A stretch of 26,425 bases of DNA from DATAVK01 sp036267755 (GCA_036267755.1 DATAVK010000158.1:1-26425), one strand, 5' to 3'; counted from the first letter of the stretch, positions 7,141-14,292 are shown. Program-made: numbers and translations. The notes: a model not told the origin generated them from the letters alone.

Positions 7141-8181
7141 GTGCCCGACATCGTTGATCTGCGCAGCGACACCGTCACCCAGCCGACCGCCGCGATGCGC
7201 CGAGCGATGGCCGAAGCGCCCGTGGGTGACGACGTGTATGCCGAGGACCCGACGATCAACGAGCTCGAGGCGGAGCTGGCCGAGCGGTTCGGGATGGGCG
7301 CCGGGCTGTTCGTCCCGACCGGGACGATGGGCAACCAGACCGCGGTCCGGCTGCTCTGCCGGCCGGGCGAGGAGCTGATCTGTGACGCCGACGCGCACAT
7401 TGTCAGCTACGAGGGCGGGAGCCTGGCGATGCACGGCGGCGTCCAGACGCGCACGCTGGTCGCCGAGCGCGGGCTGCTGGACCCGGAAGCGCTGACGCCG
7501 CAGTTGCGGCCGACCGGCTACCACACCGTGCCGACCACGGCGGTCGCGGTCGAGCTCACCCACAACCGTGGCGGGGGAGCGGTCTACCCGCTCAGCCAGC
7601 TCGAGGAGCTGCGGGCGGTCACCGCGGCGCGCGGACTTGCTTTGCATTGCGACGGTGCGCGGATCTGGAACGCCCACGTTGCGAGCGGGGTCTCCCTTGC
7701 GACGTACGGCGGGTTGTTCGACACAATGTCGGTCTGTCTCAGCAAGGGGCTGGGCGCGCCGGTCGGCTCGGTCGTACTCGTCGCCGACGCCACGAAGATC
7801 GAGGCGGCGCGGGAGATTCGGCACCAGCTGGGCGGCGCGATGCGGCAGGCCGGCATCATCGCCGCCGGCGGTCTCTACGCGGTGCGCAACCACGTGGACC
7901 GGCTCAAGGAGGATCATGGCCGCGCCCGGCACCTCGCCGAGGGCCTTGCCGAGCTGGGTCCGGGCCTGGTCGACCCGGAGCAGGTCGAAACCAACATGGT
8001 CGTGCTCGACCTGACGGCGCTCGGCACCGACGCGGCGACGGTGAGCGCCGCCTGCCACAGCGACGGCGTGCTCGTCTCCGGAGTCGGCCCGACGCGAATC
8101 AGGCTGGTCACCCATCTCGACATCGACGACGCCGGCATCGACCGGGCGCTCGACGTGATCCGCCGGGCACTGGCCAGTTAG
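7141..8181 (+). CDS. ltaE: Low-specificity L-threonine aldolase (beta-eliminating lyase family)
   Basis: This PLP enzyme cleaves L-threonine or L-allo-threonine to glycine and acetaldehyde. It has 346 residues, the family length. Visible motifs are the N-terminal DLRSDTVTQPTAAMR, then GDDVYAEDPTIN, the PLP-facing FVPTGTMGNQ (57-66), the aspartate DGAR (Asp171) that pairs with the pyridine nitrogen, and the Schiff-base lysine Lys202 in CLSKGLGAPVGS. The C-terminal domain ends with RIRLVTHLDID. The start is the GTG at 7141 with a TGGAGG site 8 to 13 bases upstream; the frame remains open far to the left through the antisense of the sigma-like gene. The stop TAG (8179-8181) interlocks with the aroF stop on the other strand. 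A role as glycine supplier would suit the glycine-consuming ThiO/ThiG pathway in this window, but that is only an inference. Confidence 0.92.
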   Translation: MPDIVDLRSDTVTQPTAAMRRAMAEAPVGDDVYAEDPTINELEAELAERFGMGAGLFVPTGTMGNQTAVRLLCRPGEELICDADAHIVSYEGGSLAMHGGVQTRTLVAERGLLDPEALTPQLRPTGYHTVPTTAVAVELTHNRGGGAVYPLSQLEELRAVTAARGLALHCDGARIWNAHVASGVSLATYGGLFDTMSVCLSKGLGAPVGSVVLVADATKIEAAREIRHQLGGAMRQAGIIAAGGLYAVRNHVDRLKEDHGRARHLAEGLAELGPGLVDPEQVETNMVVLDLTALGTDAATVSAACHSDGVLVSGVGPTRIRLVTHLDIDDAGIDRALDVIRRALAS

Positions 8182-9206
8182 ACCGCGGCGACCGCCGGTC
8201 GCTTGCCGACCATCGGCGGCAGGTCACGGACGGCCTGGGCCAGCGCCTCGAGGTCCACGTCGACCAGCGCCTGCGGGCCGTCGCAGAGCGCCGCTCCCGG
8301 CTCCGGGTGCAGGTCCACCATGACGGCGTCGGCTCCGACCGCGATCCCGGCCCGCGCCAGCGGGACGACGAGCTCGCGGCGGCCGCCGGCGTGCGACGGG
8401 TCGACGATCACCGGCAGGTGAGACAGCGACTGGACCAGCGGCACCGCGCTGATGTCGAGAGTGTTGCGGTACGCCGGTTCGAACGTCCGGATGCCGCGCT
8501 CGCACAGCACGATGTCGAGGTTGCCGCGTTGCGCGATGTACTCGGCGGCCATGAGCCACTCCTCGATGGTGGCGTTCATGCCGCGCTTGAGCATGACCGG
8601 CATGCCGGAGCTGCCAGCCGCTTGCAGCAAGGCGAAGTTCTGCATGTTGCGGGTGCCGATCTGCAGCATGTCGGCGTACTCGCTGACCAGGCCGACGTCG
8701 CCGGCTTCGACCACCTCGGTGACGATCGGCAGGCCGGTCTCGGCTCGCGCCTCGGCGAGGATCTCGAGCCCGCGCTTGCCCAGGCCCTGGAAGGCGTACG
8801 GCGAGGTCCGCGGCTTGAACGCGCCGCCGCGCAGCAACGATGCTCCGGCAGCCTTCGCCATCTTGGCGGCCGCCATCGTCTGCTCGGGTGTCTCGACCGC
8901 GCACGGGCCGGCGATCAGGGTGAACGTCTCGGGTCCGATCGGGACGCCACCGACGGTAACCGTCGACCGGTGCGGATGGTTCTCCCGGCTCACCAGCTTG
9001 TAGGGCACCGAGATCCTGACCACGTCACTGACGCCGGGAAGCGCCCTCAGGTTGAGCGTCTCGAAGCGCTCGACGTCGCCGACCAGACCGACGATCGTGC
9101 GGTGGACGCCGCGGCTGACGAAGGCCGATCCGCCTGCCGCCTCTACGGTCTGCACCACGGCCTCGAGTTCCTCGGTCGTCGCCTCGGACGCCATCACGAC
9201 CACCAT
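8178..9206 (-). CDS. aroF: Type I DAHP synthase (KDO8PS-like, with N-terminal ferredoxin-like regulatory domain)
   Basis: This is a second DAHP synthase, unrelated in sequence to the class II enzyme at 4866. It has 342 residues. Residues 1 to about 70 form a ferredoxin-like domain (VVVMASEATTEELEAVV, ending with VVRISVPYKLVSRE), as in the Thermotoga maritima type, where it mediates feedback inhibition by tyrosine or phenylalanine. The barrel follows: AGPCAVE (99-105, with the metal-ligand Cys102), RGGAFKPRTSPYAFQG (126-141), MLKRGM and VDPSHAGGRRE. The start ATG at 9206 has a GAGGAG site. Expression is probably governed by the leader peptide and terminator just upstream (9245-9356), which react to aromatic amino acids. 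The stop codon overlaps the convergent ltaE stop. Confidence 0.94.
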   Translation of the reverse strand: MVVVMASEATTEELEAVVQTVEAAGGSAFVSRGVHRTIVGLVGDVERFETLNLRALPGVSDVVRISVPYKLVSRENHPHRSTVTVGGVPIGPETFTLIAGPCAVETPEQTMAAAKMAKAAGASLLRGGAFKPRTSPYAFQGLGKRGLEILAEARAETGLPIVTEVVEAGDVGLVSEYADMLQIGTRNMQNFALLQAAGSSGMPVMLKRGMNATIEEWLMAAEYIAQRGNLDIVLCERGIRTFEPAYRNTLDISAVPLVQSLSHLPVIVDPSHAGGRRELVVPLARAGIAVGADAVMVDLHPEPGAALCDGPQALVDVDLEALAQAVRDLPPMVGKRPAVAAV

Positions 9207-9244
9207 CGTTCCTGTCTCCTCATGCCAACAAAATCTGTGAAACC

Positions 9245-9274
9245 AAAAAAGCCCCGGGCAGGTTGCCCGGGGCT
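9245..9274 (-). terminator. Intrinsic terminator of the aroF attenuator
   Basis: On the minus strand an 11-bp perfect stem (arms 9274-9264 and 9260-9250, core GCCCCGGGCA) with a 3-base loop is followed by six T. It lies 22 bases after the leader stop codon and about 40 bases before the aroF start, so it would terminate transcripts before aroF. Confidence 0.9.
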
Positions 9275-9325
9275 CGTCGTTGCGGAGTGCGCGCTGCTAC
9301 TCCACCCGACCGAGCAGGGGCTCGG
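9272..9325 (-). promoter_or_regulatory. Alternative hairpins of the aroF attenuator
   Basis: Reading the minus strand, CCGAGC (9325-9320) can pair with GCTCGG (9315-9310) just after the aromatic codons. GGAGT (9303-9299) can pair with ACTCC (9288-9284). The second segment, GCTCGGTCG (9315-9307), can instead pair with CGACGAGC (9279-9272) with one bulged base, which would take over the first three bases of the terminator stem. This is the arrangement expected of a pause hairpin, an antiterminator and a terminator. The antiterminator is the weakest part of the model. Confidence 0.6.
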
Positions 9326-9356
9326 AGGCGGCAAAATAGAACGACCAGCTCGACAC
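9297..9356 (-). CDS. Aromatic leader peptide of aroF (WSFYF)
   Basis: This 19-codon reading frame begins with GTG at 9356 and ends with TAG at 9297. It reads VSSWSFYFAASEPLLGRVE, with Trp4, Phe6, Tyr7 and Phe8. Four aromatic residues out of five, covering all three end products of the pathway, directly before an alternative hairpin and a terminator, is the hallmark of a transcription attenuator. A ribosome stalled at codons 4-8 would mask the first hairpin arm (9325-9320) and free the second for the antiterminator. The GTG has no ribosome binding site; instead TAGGCT ends seven bases upstream, so the message is probably leaderless and begins with the leader codon. The peptide follows the transporter stop by only 10 bases. 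Confidence 0.85.
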   Translation of the reverse strand: MSSWSFYFAASEPLLGRVE

Positions 9357-9363
9357 GTCTAGG

Positions 9364-9369
9364 AGCCTA
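9364..9369 (-). promoter_or_regulatory. -10 box (TAGGCT) for the aroF leader, overlapping the transporter stop codon
   Basis: On the minus strand TAGGCT starts with the TAG stop of the EamA gene (9369-9367) and ends seven bases before the leader GTG at 9356. No convincing -35 box is seen 16-18 bases upstream. Confidence 0.55.
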
Positions 9370-10251
9370 CTCGACGGCGAGCGAGTCCGCATCCACCGGC
9401 GGCAACCCACCGAGTTCCACGGCGTACATCGCGGCCAGCACCAGGACCGCTCCGATCACGGTGCGGACCCCGAGCGGATCACCTCCGATCGCGACGCCGA
9501 AGATGCCGGCGAACACCGGCTCCATGGTCATCACGACCGCAGCCCGCGTCGGCGAGAGCCGGGCCTGCGCCCAGGTCTGCAGGAAGAACGCGACCGCGGT
9601 GGCGGCCAGCGCGGTCAGCAGGACGGCTCCCCAGACCCGGGCGTCCGGCGGGGGAGCGAGCGACTGTGGCGCCGCGACGACGATCGAGAGCAGGGCCGCG
9701 GTGCCGAGCTGCACAACGACCAGCCCGGCCGAGTCGTATGACGACGACCACTCGCCGAGCCCGACGATGTGCAGCGCAAAGGCGAGCGCACACAGCAACG
9801 TCAGGAGCTCGCCACTGCCGATCGAGAACCCGTGCAGCGACAACAGCGCCAGACCGGCCGTGGCCAGCACGACTGCGAACCAGGTCACCGCGTTGATCCG
9901 CCGGCGTAACAGCACCGCCGTACATAGCGGGGTGAAGACGACGTACAGGCCGGTGATGAAGCCCGATACCGACGCGGGCGTGTGTTGCAAGCCCAGCGTC
10001 TGCGCGATGTAGCCCGCGCCGAGGATCAGCCCGAGCAGGACGCCGATTCGACGGCCGCGAGCGTCGATGCGGAGCACCGCCTTGGGCCGGATCGCGATCA
10101 TCGCGATCGTGGCGATCGCGAACCGCCACGCCAGGAAGTCCATCACCGGCATGCGCTTCACGGCGTCCTTCACGATGAGGAACGTCGATCCCCACAGCAC
10201 GCACACGAACACCAGGGCGAGGGTCGGTGCCAGGGCACGCCTGTCACGCAC
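9367..10251 (-). CDS. EamA/DMT-family transporter
   Basis: The protein has 294 residues and about ten hydrophobic helices in two homologous halves. The first half begins with LALVFVCVLWGSTFLIVKDA (the W-G-S/T-F signature of the family) and the second with LLTLLCALAFALHIVGLGEW. The late segment ARLSPTRAAVVMTMEPVFAG is the conserved end of the second EamA repeat. The family contains exporters of amino acids and metabolites in the inner membrane. Its position directly before the aromatic-responsive aroF leader invites the idea of an aromatic metabolite exporter, but the sequence does not prove a substrate. The start GTG at 10251 has an AAGGAG site. The 92 bases to the kinase stop (10252-10343) hold no other feature that I can support. 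Confidence 0.88.
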   Translation of the reverse strand: MRDRRALAPTLALVFVCVLWGSTFLIVKDAVKRMPVMDFLAWRFAIATIAMIAIRPKAVLRIDARGRRIGVLLGLILGAGYIAQTLGLQHTPASVSGFITGLYVVFTPLCTAVLLRRRINAVTWFAVVLATAGLALLSLHGFSIGSGELLTLLCALAFALHIVGLGEWSSSYDSAGLVVVQLGTAALLSIVVAAPQSLAPPPDARVWGAVLLTALAATAVAFFLQTWAQARLSPTRAAVVMTMEPVFAGIFGVAIGGDPLGVRTVIGAVLVLAAMYAVELGGLPPVDADSLAVE

Positions 10252-10343
10252 TGGCCCGTCTCTCCTTTCAGTTCGTGCAGGCTTGGCGGCCGCGCGTGAC
10301 GGCTAGGTCTGCACAAATCCGAGTTGCCCGCGAGCGGTACGGC

Positions 10344-12227
10344 CTAGAAGTAGTCGAGGGTGATCGTCGTACCGAGCGGCTGTTGGCCGGAAGGGTGTTC
10401 GCGTAGTACCCGACCCGGGCCGAACGGGACGGCCTCATGCGGGTTCGCGACGAAACCTGCCGCCCGGATCGCCTTGATGGCGTCGGCGATCGATTCGCCT
10501 TCGACGTTCGGCACCTCGACCGTTTGAGGGCCGCGCGAGATGACGAGCGCGACCGTGGATCCCTTGTCCACCAACGTGTTCGAGACCGGAGTTATCGAGA
10601 TGACGACACCGGGTGCGACAGAGTTGCTGTACTCCCGGCTATGCGTGACGTGGAAAGCCAGCCCTCGTAGCTCTGCCGTCGCCGCTGTATTCGTCATGCC
10701 AACGACGCCCTTGGGCACCTTCAGTTGCTCGACACCCTTGCTGACGATGAGGGTGACGCTCGTGCCTGCGTTTACCGTCGCGCCGGCAGCCGGAGTAGTA
10801 CCGACCACCTTGCCCTTGGTGACGGTGTCGTCGTAGCTGTGCTGGGTCTTGGCGATGGTCAGGTCGAGGCCGCTCAGGGTGTGCCTGGCTTCTGTGACTG
10901 AGTCACCCTGAAGAGACGGGATGACGTGGGTGACCGGGCCCGAGGACAGCCGGAGGTCGACGGTGCCGTGGCGAGTCACCCGGCCGCCCGGCTTGGGGCT
11001 CTCGACCGCGACGAGACCGGCGGTCACGGTCGGGCTGTGCGCGGCCGGGAGCCAGTGCGGATGCAGGCCGGCGTCCTTCAGCTTGGTGTCGGCGGCCGAG
11101 CGGGTCAGGCCGATCAGCGACGGCGTGTGGGTGTAGCGGCCGACCGCCAGCCACCAGCCGCCGGCGATCGCCAGAGCGACCGCGATCAGGAGCACGACGA
11201 GCAGCAGCGGCCAGCGTCGCCGACGCCGAGGGGACGAGTCGGGGAGCCCGGTGGTCTCCGCGGTCGGACTGACCGGCGGCGGGGGCGGTACGGCGGCCAC
11301 CCGTGTCGTGTGGTCCGCGACAGGTACCCGGAATCGCGTGGTCGCGGCCACCGGCAACGCGGGGACCCGGCCGTGCAGCCCGAGCCGCTCTCCAACCCGC
11401 AGCAGCGCGGTGTGCATGATCGCCGCGTCGCCCAGCCGCTGCGCAGGGTCGCGCGCGGTCGCGGACAGGACCAGCTCATCGACCTCGGCGGGGATGCCGC
11501 GGGCGACGCTGCTCGGTGGCGGGACGTCCTCCTCGACATGTCGCCGCAGCAGCGCGTAGGTGTTGTCGGCGCGGAACGGAGGCGACCCGGTGAGCAGCTC
11601 GAAGAGCATCACCCCGGCCGAGTACACGTCGGTCCGAGCGTCGGAGATCCCGCGCTCCACCTGCTCCGGTGGCAGGTACGCCGCGGTCCCCATGAGCACC
11701 GAGCCGGTGGTGGTCACCGTCGTACCGGCGACGGCGCGTGCCAAGCCGAAGTCGGCGACCTTCACTCGCCCGTCCGCCGTCAGCAGGACGTTCTCGGGCT
11801 TCACGTCGCGGTGGACCAGCCCGGCCTCGTGGGCGGCGGCGAGGGCGGCGAGAACGTGGTCCATGACCGCGAAAGCCTCGTCGAGCTCGAGTCGGCCGCG
11901 GTCCCGGAGAACGTCACGCAGCGTCGCGCCGGGCACGTACTCCATGACCAGGAACGCGTGCGAGCCGTCGGTGCCCTGGTCGTAGACCGAGACGACGTCC
12001 GGGTGCGACAGCCGCGCCGAGGCCCGTGCCTCCCGCTCGAAGCGCGCCGCCAGATCGGGGTCGTCGGCGAGATGGGGGTGCATCACCTTGACCGCGACCC
12101 GCCGCTCCAGGCGGGTGTCGGTCGCGAGGTAGACCGACGCCATCCCGCCACGTGCGATGAGGGCATCGACGCGGTAGCGGGCGTCCAGTGAGCGGCCCAC
12201 CATCGGGTCGCTCATGGTGGTGTCCAT
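10344..12227 (-). CDS. Membrane Ser/Thr protein kinase with four extracellular PASTA domains
   Basis: The 627-residue protein has a Hanks-type kinase at about 18-275. Motifs are the glycine-rich loop IARGGMASVY, Lys47 in VAVKVM, the catalytic HRDVKPEN (139-146), DFG (159-161), and an activation loop rich in threonine (about 168-176) before GTAAYLPPEQ. A proline-rich linker and an RRRRR stop-transfer motif lead to one membrane helix at about 339-361. Four PASTA repeats follow (about 366-430, 433-497, 502-566, 569-627), which in this family bind peptidoglycan fragments or lipid II. The position near a Rv2175c homologue is that of M. tuberculosis PknL, which as I remember lacks PASTA domains; Streptomyces homologues here carry them. 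The adjacent LysM/transglycosylase supports a cell-wall role. ATG codons also occur at 12233 and 12215; 12227 fits the TAGACT box seven bases upstream. Confidence 0.93.
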   Translation of the reverse strand: MDTTMSDPMVGRSLDARYRVDALIARGGMASVYLATDTRLERRVAVKVMHPHLADDPDLAARFEREARASARLSHPDVVSVYDQGTDGSHAFLVMEYVPGATLRDVLRDRGRLELDEAFAVMDHVLAALAAAHEAGLVHRDVKPENVLLTADGRVKVADFGLARAVAGTTVTTTGSVLMGTAAYLPPEQVERGISDARTDVYSAGVMLFELLTGSPPFRADNTYALLRRHVEEDVPPPSSVARGIPAEVDELVLSATARDPAQRLGDAAIMHTALLRVGERLGLHGRVPALPVAATTRFRVPVADHTTRVAAVPPPPPVSPTAETTGLPDSSPRRRRRWPLLLVVLLIAVALAIAGGWWLAVGRYTHTPSLIGLTRSAADTKLKDAGLHPHWLPAAHSPTVTAGLVAVESPKPGGRVTRHGTVDLRLSSGPVTHVIPSLQGDSVTEARHTLSGLDLTIAKTQHSYDDTVTKGKVVGTTPAAGATVNAGTSVTLIVSKGVEQLKVPKGVVGMTNTAATAELRGLAFHVTHSREYSNSVAPGVVISITPVSNTLVDKGSTVALVISRGPQTVEVPNVEGESIADAIKAIRAAGFVANPHEAVPFGPGRVLREHPSGQQPLGTTITLDYF

Positions 12228-12234
12228 CACCATG

Positions 12235-12240
12235 AGTCTA
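12235..12240 (-). promoter_or_regulatory. -10 box (TAGACT) for the PASTA kinase gene
   Basis: On the minus strand TAGACT ends seven bases before the ATG at 12227, and no ribosome binding site precedes any of the nearby ATG codons. This argues for a leaderless message starting at 12227 and against the ATG at 12233, for which the box would be one base away. Confidence 0.5.
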
Positions 12241-12254
12241 GGTCGCGACCGCGC

Positions 12255-13175
12255 TCAGAACCGGTGACGCAGCGCCAGCACGTCCCTGGCGTATTGCTTT
12301 GTGTCCGGCAACATCCCGTGGTCACGCACCGACTGCAGACCCTGGTAATAGCCCGCCGCCGTACGCCGTTCGTTGTGGGTTTCGCCCTGCAGCAGCGAGA
12401 GCAGGGCCACGCCCGCGGTGATGTTGTCCTGAGCGTCGTCCAGGTCGAGATGGCGGTGGACCACGTCGTTCGACAGGTAGGTCCCGGTGTACGGCATGAT
12501 CTGCATCGCTCCGACGGCGTCGACGCCCGAGACCACCCGCATGTTGAAGCCGGACTCCTGGTAGGAGATCGCGAGCGCGAGCCGCGGGTCAAGCCGCCAG
12601 CGCTCGGCGGTCGAACGGATCATCGAGGCCACCTGGTCCTGGCTGGGCTCCGAGCGGTCCGCCAGGACGGCGCGGTCGTGGCGGGCGGCGGCGTTGCCGA
12701 TCCCGCCGGTCGGCGGAGCGGTCACGTGGGATGTGTGAGCGTGCCGGATCACGAGCCGCTGCCCGATCCGGACCATCAGCGAGCTCGGCAGGTGGTTGCG
12801 CCGGGCGATCGCGGTCGGGCTGACGTGGTAGCGCGCGGCGATGCCGTCGAGCGTGTCGCCGGAGCGCACGGTGTAGGTCACCACGCTGGAGCCGCCGCCC
12901 CCGGACGACGACGCCTCGCCGGGCACGCGCAGCGTCTGCCCGGCGTAGATGAGATCCCCGTCGCCTGGCAGGTGGTTCAGCGTGATTAGCCGGCTCACCG
13001 TCGTGTGGTAGCGCAGCGCGAGCGCGGACACGGTGTCACCGCGGTGCACCGTGATCAGCGAGTAGCCCGACGCGGAGGCGGTGAGCGTGGCCGCCAGTGC
13101 CAGTGGCACGAGCAGGGTGTGACGGCGGCGGACTGCGGTGAGCCCGCGCCGGAACCGTGTGACAGGCGCAGTCAT
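12255..13175 (-). CDS. Secreted LysM and lytic transglycosylase (SLT) cell-wall hydrolase
   Basis: The 306-residue protein has a basic N-terminus and a hydrophobic stretch (about 19-36), a likely signal peptide. Two LysM domains bind peptidoglycan at about 40-84 (LITVHRGDTVSALALRYHTT) and 100-144 (TYTVRSGDTLDGIAARYHVS). The C-terminal region (about 181-300) is an SLT domain with the catalytic Glu207 in ISYQESGFN and the motif GAMQIMP (222-228). The order LysM-LysM-SLT is that of MltD-type enzymes, which cleave glycan strands to 1,6-anhydro products; here LysM precedes the catalytic part. The ATG at 13175 has an AAGGGGA site, and the frame beyond it is antisense to the dehydrogenase. Together with the PASTA kinase gene next to it this forms a cell-wall pair. 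Its promoter carries GTCAC repeats. Confidence 0.9.
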   Translation of the reverse strand: MTAPVTRFRRGLTAVRRRHTLLVPLALAATLTASASGYSLITVHRGDTVSALALRYHTTVSRLITLNHLPGDGDLIYAGQTLRVPGEASSSGGGGSSVVTYTVRSGDTLDGIAARYHVSPTAIARRNHLPSSLMVRIGQRLVIRHAHTSHVTAPPTGGIGNAAARHDRAVLADRSEPSQDQVASMIRSTAERWRLDPRLALAISYQESGFNMRVVSGVDAVGAMQIMPYTGTYLSNDVVHRHLDLDDAQDNITAGVALLSLLQGETHNERRTAAGYYQGLQSVRDHGMLPDTKQYARDVLALRHRF

Positions 13176-13216
13176 GACGGAATCCCCTTCATGGTGGCCC
13201 TTGCGAGCGAACGGCC

Positions 13217-13245
13217 ACCGTAGCCGCAAGTGACAGATGTGACAA
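13217..13245 (-). promoter_or_regulatory. Promoter of the LysM/transglycosylase gene
   Basis: On the minus strand a TTGTCA -35 box (13245-13240) and a TACGGT -10 box (13222-13217) are separated by 17 bases. The predicted transcript would have a 5' leader of roughly 35 bases with an AAGGGGA ribosome binding site, unlike the leaderless genes around it. Confidence 0.6.
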
Positions 13246-13261
13246 GTGGGGCAGAAGTGAC
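13230..13261 (-). promoter_or_regulatory. GTCAC repeats in 9-bp register over the -35 box (possible MtrA-type site)
   Basis: On the minus strand GTCAC occurs at 13261-13257, 13243-13239 and 13234-13230, so the copies are 18 and 9 bases apart. The closest pair reads GTCACATCT-GTCACTTGC. This resembles the loosely conserved 9-bp direct repeats (GTCACAgcg-like) described for the actinobacterial response regulator MtrA, which controls cell-wall hydrolase genes. The repeats overlap the -35 box of the transglycosylase gene and lie within 60 bases of the divergent dehydrogenase start. Confidence 0.5.
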
Positions 13262-13287
13262 GCAAGGTGATCTGGCAGGATCGCGGA

Positions 13288-14292
13288 GTGACGACCGATA
13301 CCTCCCGCTGGACCGTGCTCTCGCTGACGCCGTTGCCTCGCGACCTGGTCGCCAGCCTGTTCGGCGACCTGCCGGTCGACGTCGTCGTGCCGGCCGAGCG
13401 CACCCCCGAGGCCGTGCGTGCCGCGGCGGCCGACGCCGAGATCGTCGTGGGGGACTGGAGCGGGCTGCGAGTCGATGCAGAGCTGGTGGCGGCCGCACCT
13501 CGGCTCGCGCTGGTCCAGCAGCCGAGCGTCGGCGTGGACGCGGTCGACGTGGCGGCCTGTGCGGCAGCCGGGATCCCGGTCGCGAACGCTGGCGGCACGA
13601 ACGCGGTCAGCGTCGCGGAATGGTGCGTCGGCGCGACGTTCGCCGTCCTGCGGTCACTGGCGTGGGCCGACGAAGAGGTGCGAGCCGGTCGGTGGCCGCA
13701 GCTGGAGGTGAGCGCACGAGGTGGTGGCGAGCTCGCCGGACGCCGGATCGGGATCGTTGGCATGGGGCGGATCGGCCGGGAGTGCGCCTCCCGGTTCGTC
13801 GCATTGGGCTGCGACGTGGCGCACACCAGCCGCACGCGGCGGGAGCCCGAGGACGCGGGCGGAGCCCGCTGGATGCCGCTCGAGGACCTACTGGCGCATG
13901 CCCAGGTGCTGGTCATAGTGGTGGCCCTGGCGCCCGAGACCCGCCGCCTCATCGGGACAGCGGAGCTCGAGCTGCTCCCGGCCGGCGCCTTCGTCATCAA
14001 CGGCGCCAGGGGCGAGATCATCGACGAGGCCGCGCTCGCCGCGGCACTCGACTCCGGGCACCTGGCCGGCGCCGCGCTCGATGTCTACGCGACCGAGCCG
14101 CTCCCGGAGGATTCGCCGCTGCGCGACAGCGACCGGATCCTGTTGTCGCCCCACGCCGCTGCGACGACCGACGAGGCGACCGGCCGGCTGATCGCGGGAC
14201 TCGTCGACAACGTCCGCGCCGCGGTCAGCGGGGAGCCGGTGGTCGACGTCGTCAACGGCGTCGATCCGCTCATCCAGCGCCGGGAAGCATGA
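13288..14292 (+). CDS. D-isomer-specific 2-hydroxyacid dehydrogenase family protein
   Basis: This 334-residue NAD(P)-dependent enzyme would reduce a 2-oxoacid or oxidise a D-2-hydroxyacid in the cytoplasm. The nucleotide-binding motif is IGIVGMGRIG (154-163). The catalytic triad of the family is present: Arg241 in GARGEIID, Glu270 in ATEPLPEDSPL, and His289 in LSPHAA. The substrate loop (79-83, PSVGVD) has Val-Gly as in phosphoglycerate-dehydrogenase-like members. It lacks the C-terminal ACT domain of SerA, so it is not the standard serine-pathway enzyme; phosphonate, glyoxylate or hydroxypyruvate reductase are alternatives. The start is the GTG at 13288; a GTG at 13267 would add seven residues. 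CAGGAT lies six bases before 13288, and could be either a -10 box or a weak ribosome binding site. Its 3' end overlaps the convergent Rieske gene by 23 bases. Confidence 0.86.
   Translation: MTTDTSRWTVLSLTPLPRDLVASLFGDLPVDVVVPAERTPEAVRAAAADAEIVVGDWSGLRVDAELVAAAPRLALVQQPSVGVDAVDVAACAAAGIPVANAGGTNAVSVAEWCVGATFAVLRSLAWADEEVRAGRWPQLEVSARGGGELAGRRIGIVGMGRIGRECASRFVALGCDVAHTSRTRREPEDAGGARWMPLEDLLAHAQVLVIVVALAPETRRLIGTAELELLPAGAFVINGARGEIIDEAALAAALDSGHLAGAALDVYATEPLPEDSPLRDSDRILLSPHAAATTDEATGRLIAGLVDNVRAAVSGEPVVDVVNGVDPLIQRREA

Noticed and set aside
7093..8115. Upstream extension of the sigma/anti-sigma-like frame
   Set aside because: It is antisense to ltaE; the TAAGGT box and start at 7092 explain the gene.
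7647..9362. A 571-residue plus-strand open frame covering the end of ltaE and all of aroF
   Set aside because: It is antisense to aroF and out of frame with ltaE, and its Arg/Gly/Asp-rich translation has no domain; both real genes are fully motif-supported.
10252..10343. A promoter or operator in the gap before the EamA gene (GTGCAG and CTGCAC about 35 bases apart)
   Set aside because: The inverted hexamers are short and far apart and no matching -10/-35 pair was found.
10926..12191. A 421-residue plus-strand open frame antisense to the PASTA kinase
   Set aside because: It has no recognised domain and is rich in Arg, Gly and Asp repeats typical of an antisense frame in high-GC DNA, and the kinase on the other strand has all catalytic motifs.
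13176..14021. Upstream extension of the LysM/SLT frame
   Set aside because: It is antisense to the 2-hydroxyacid dehydrogenase and has no ribosome binding site; the signal peptide begins at 13175.
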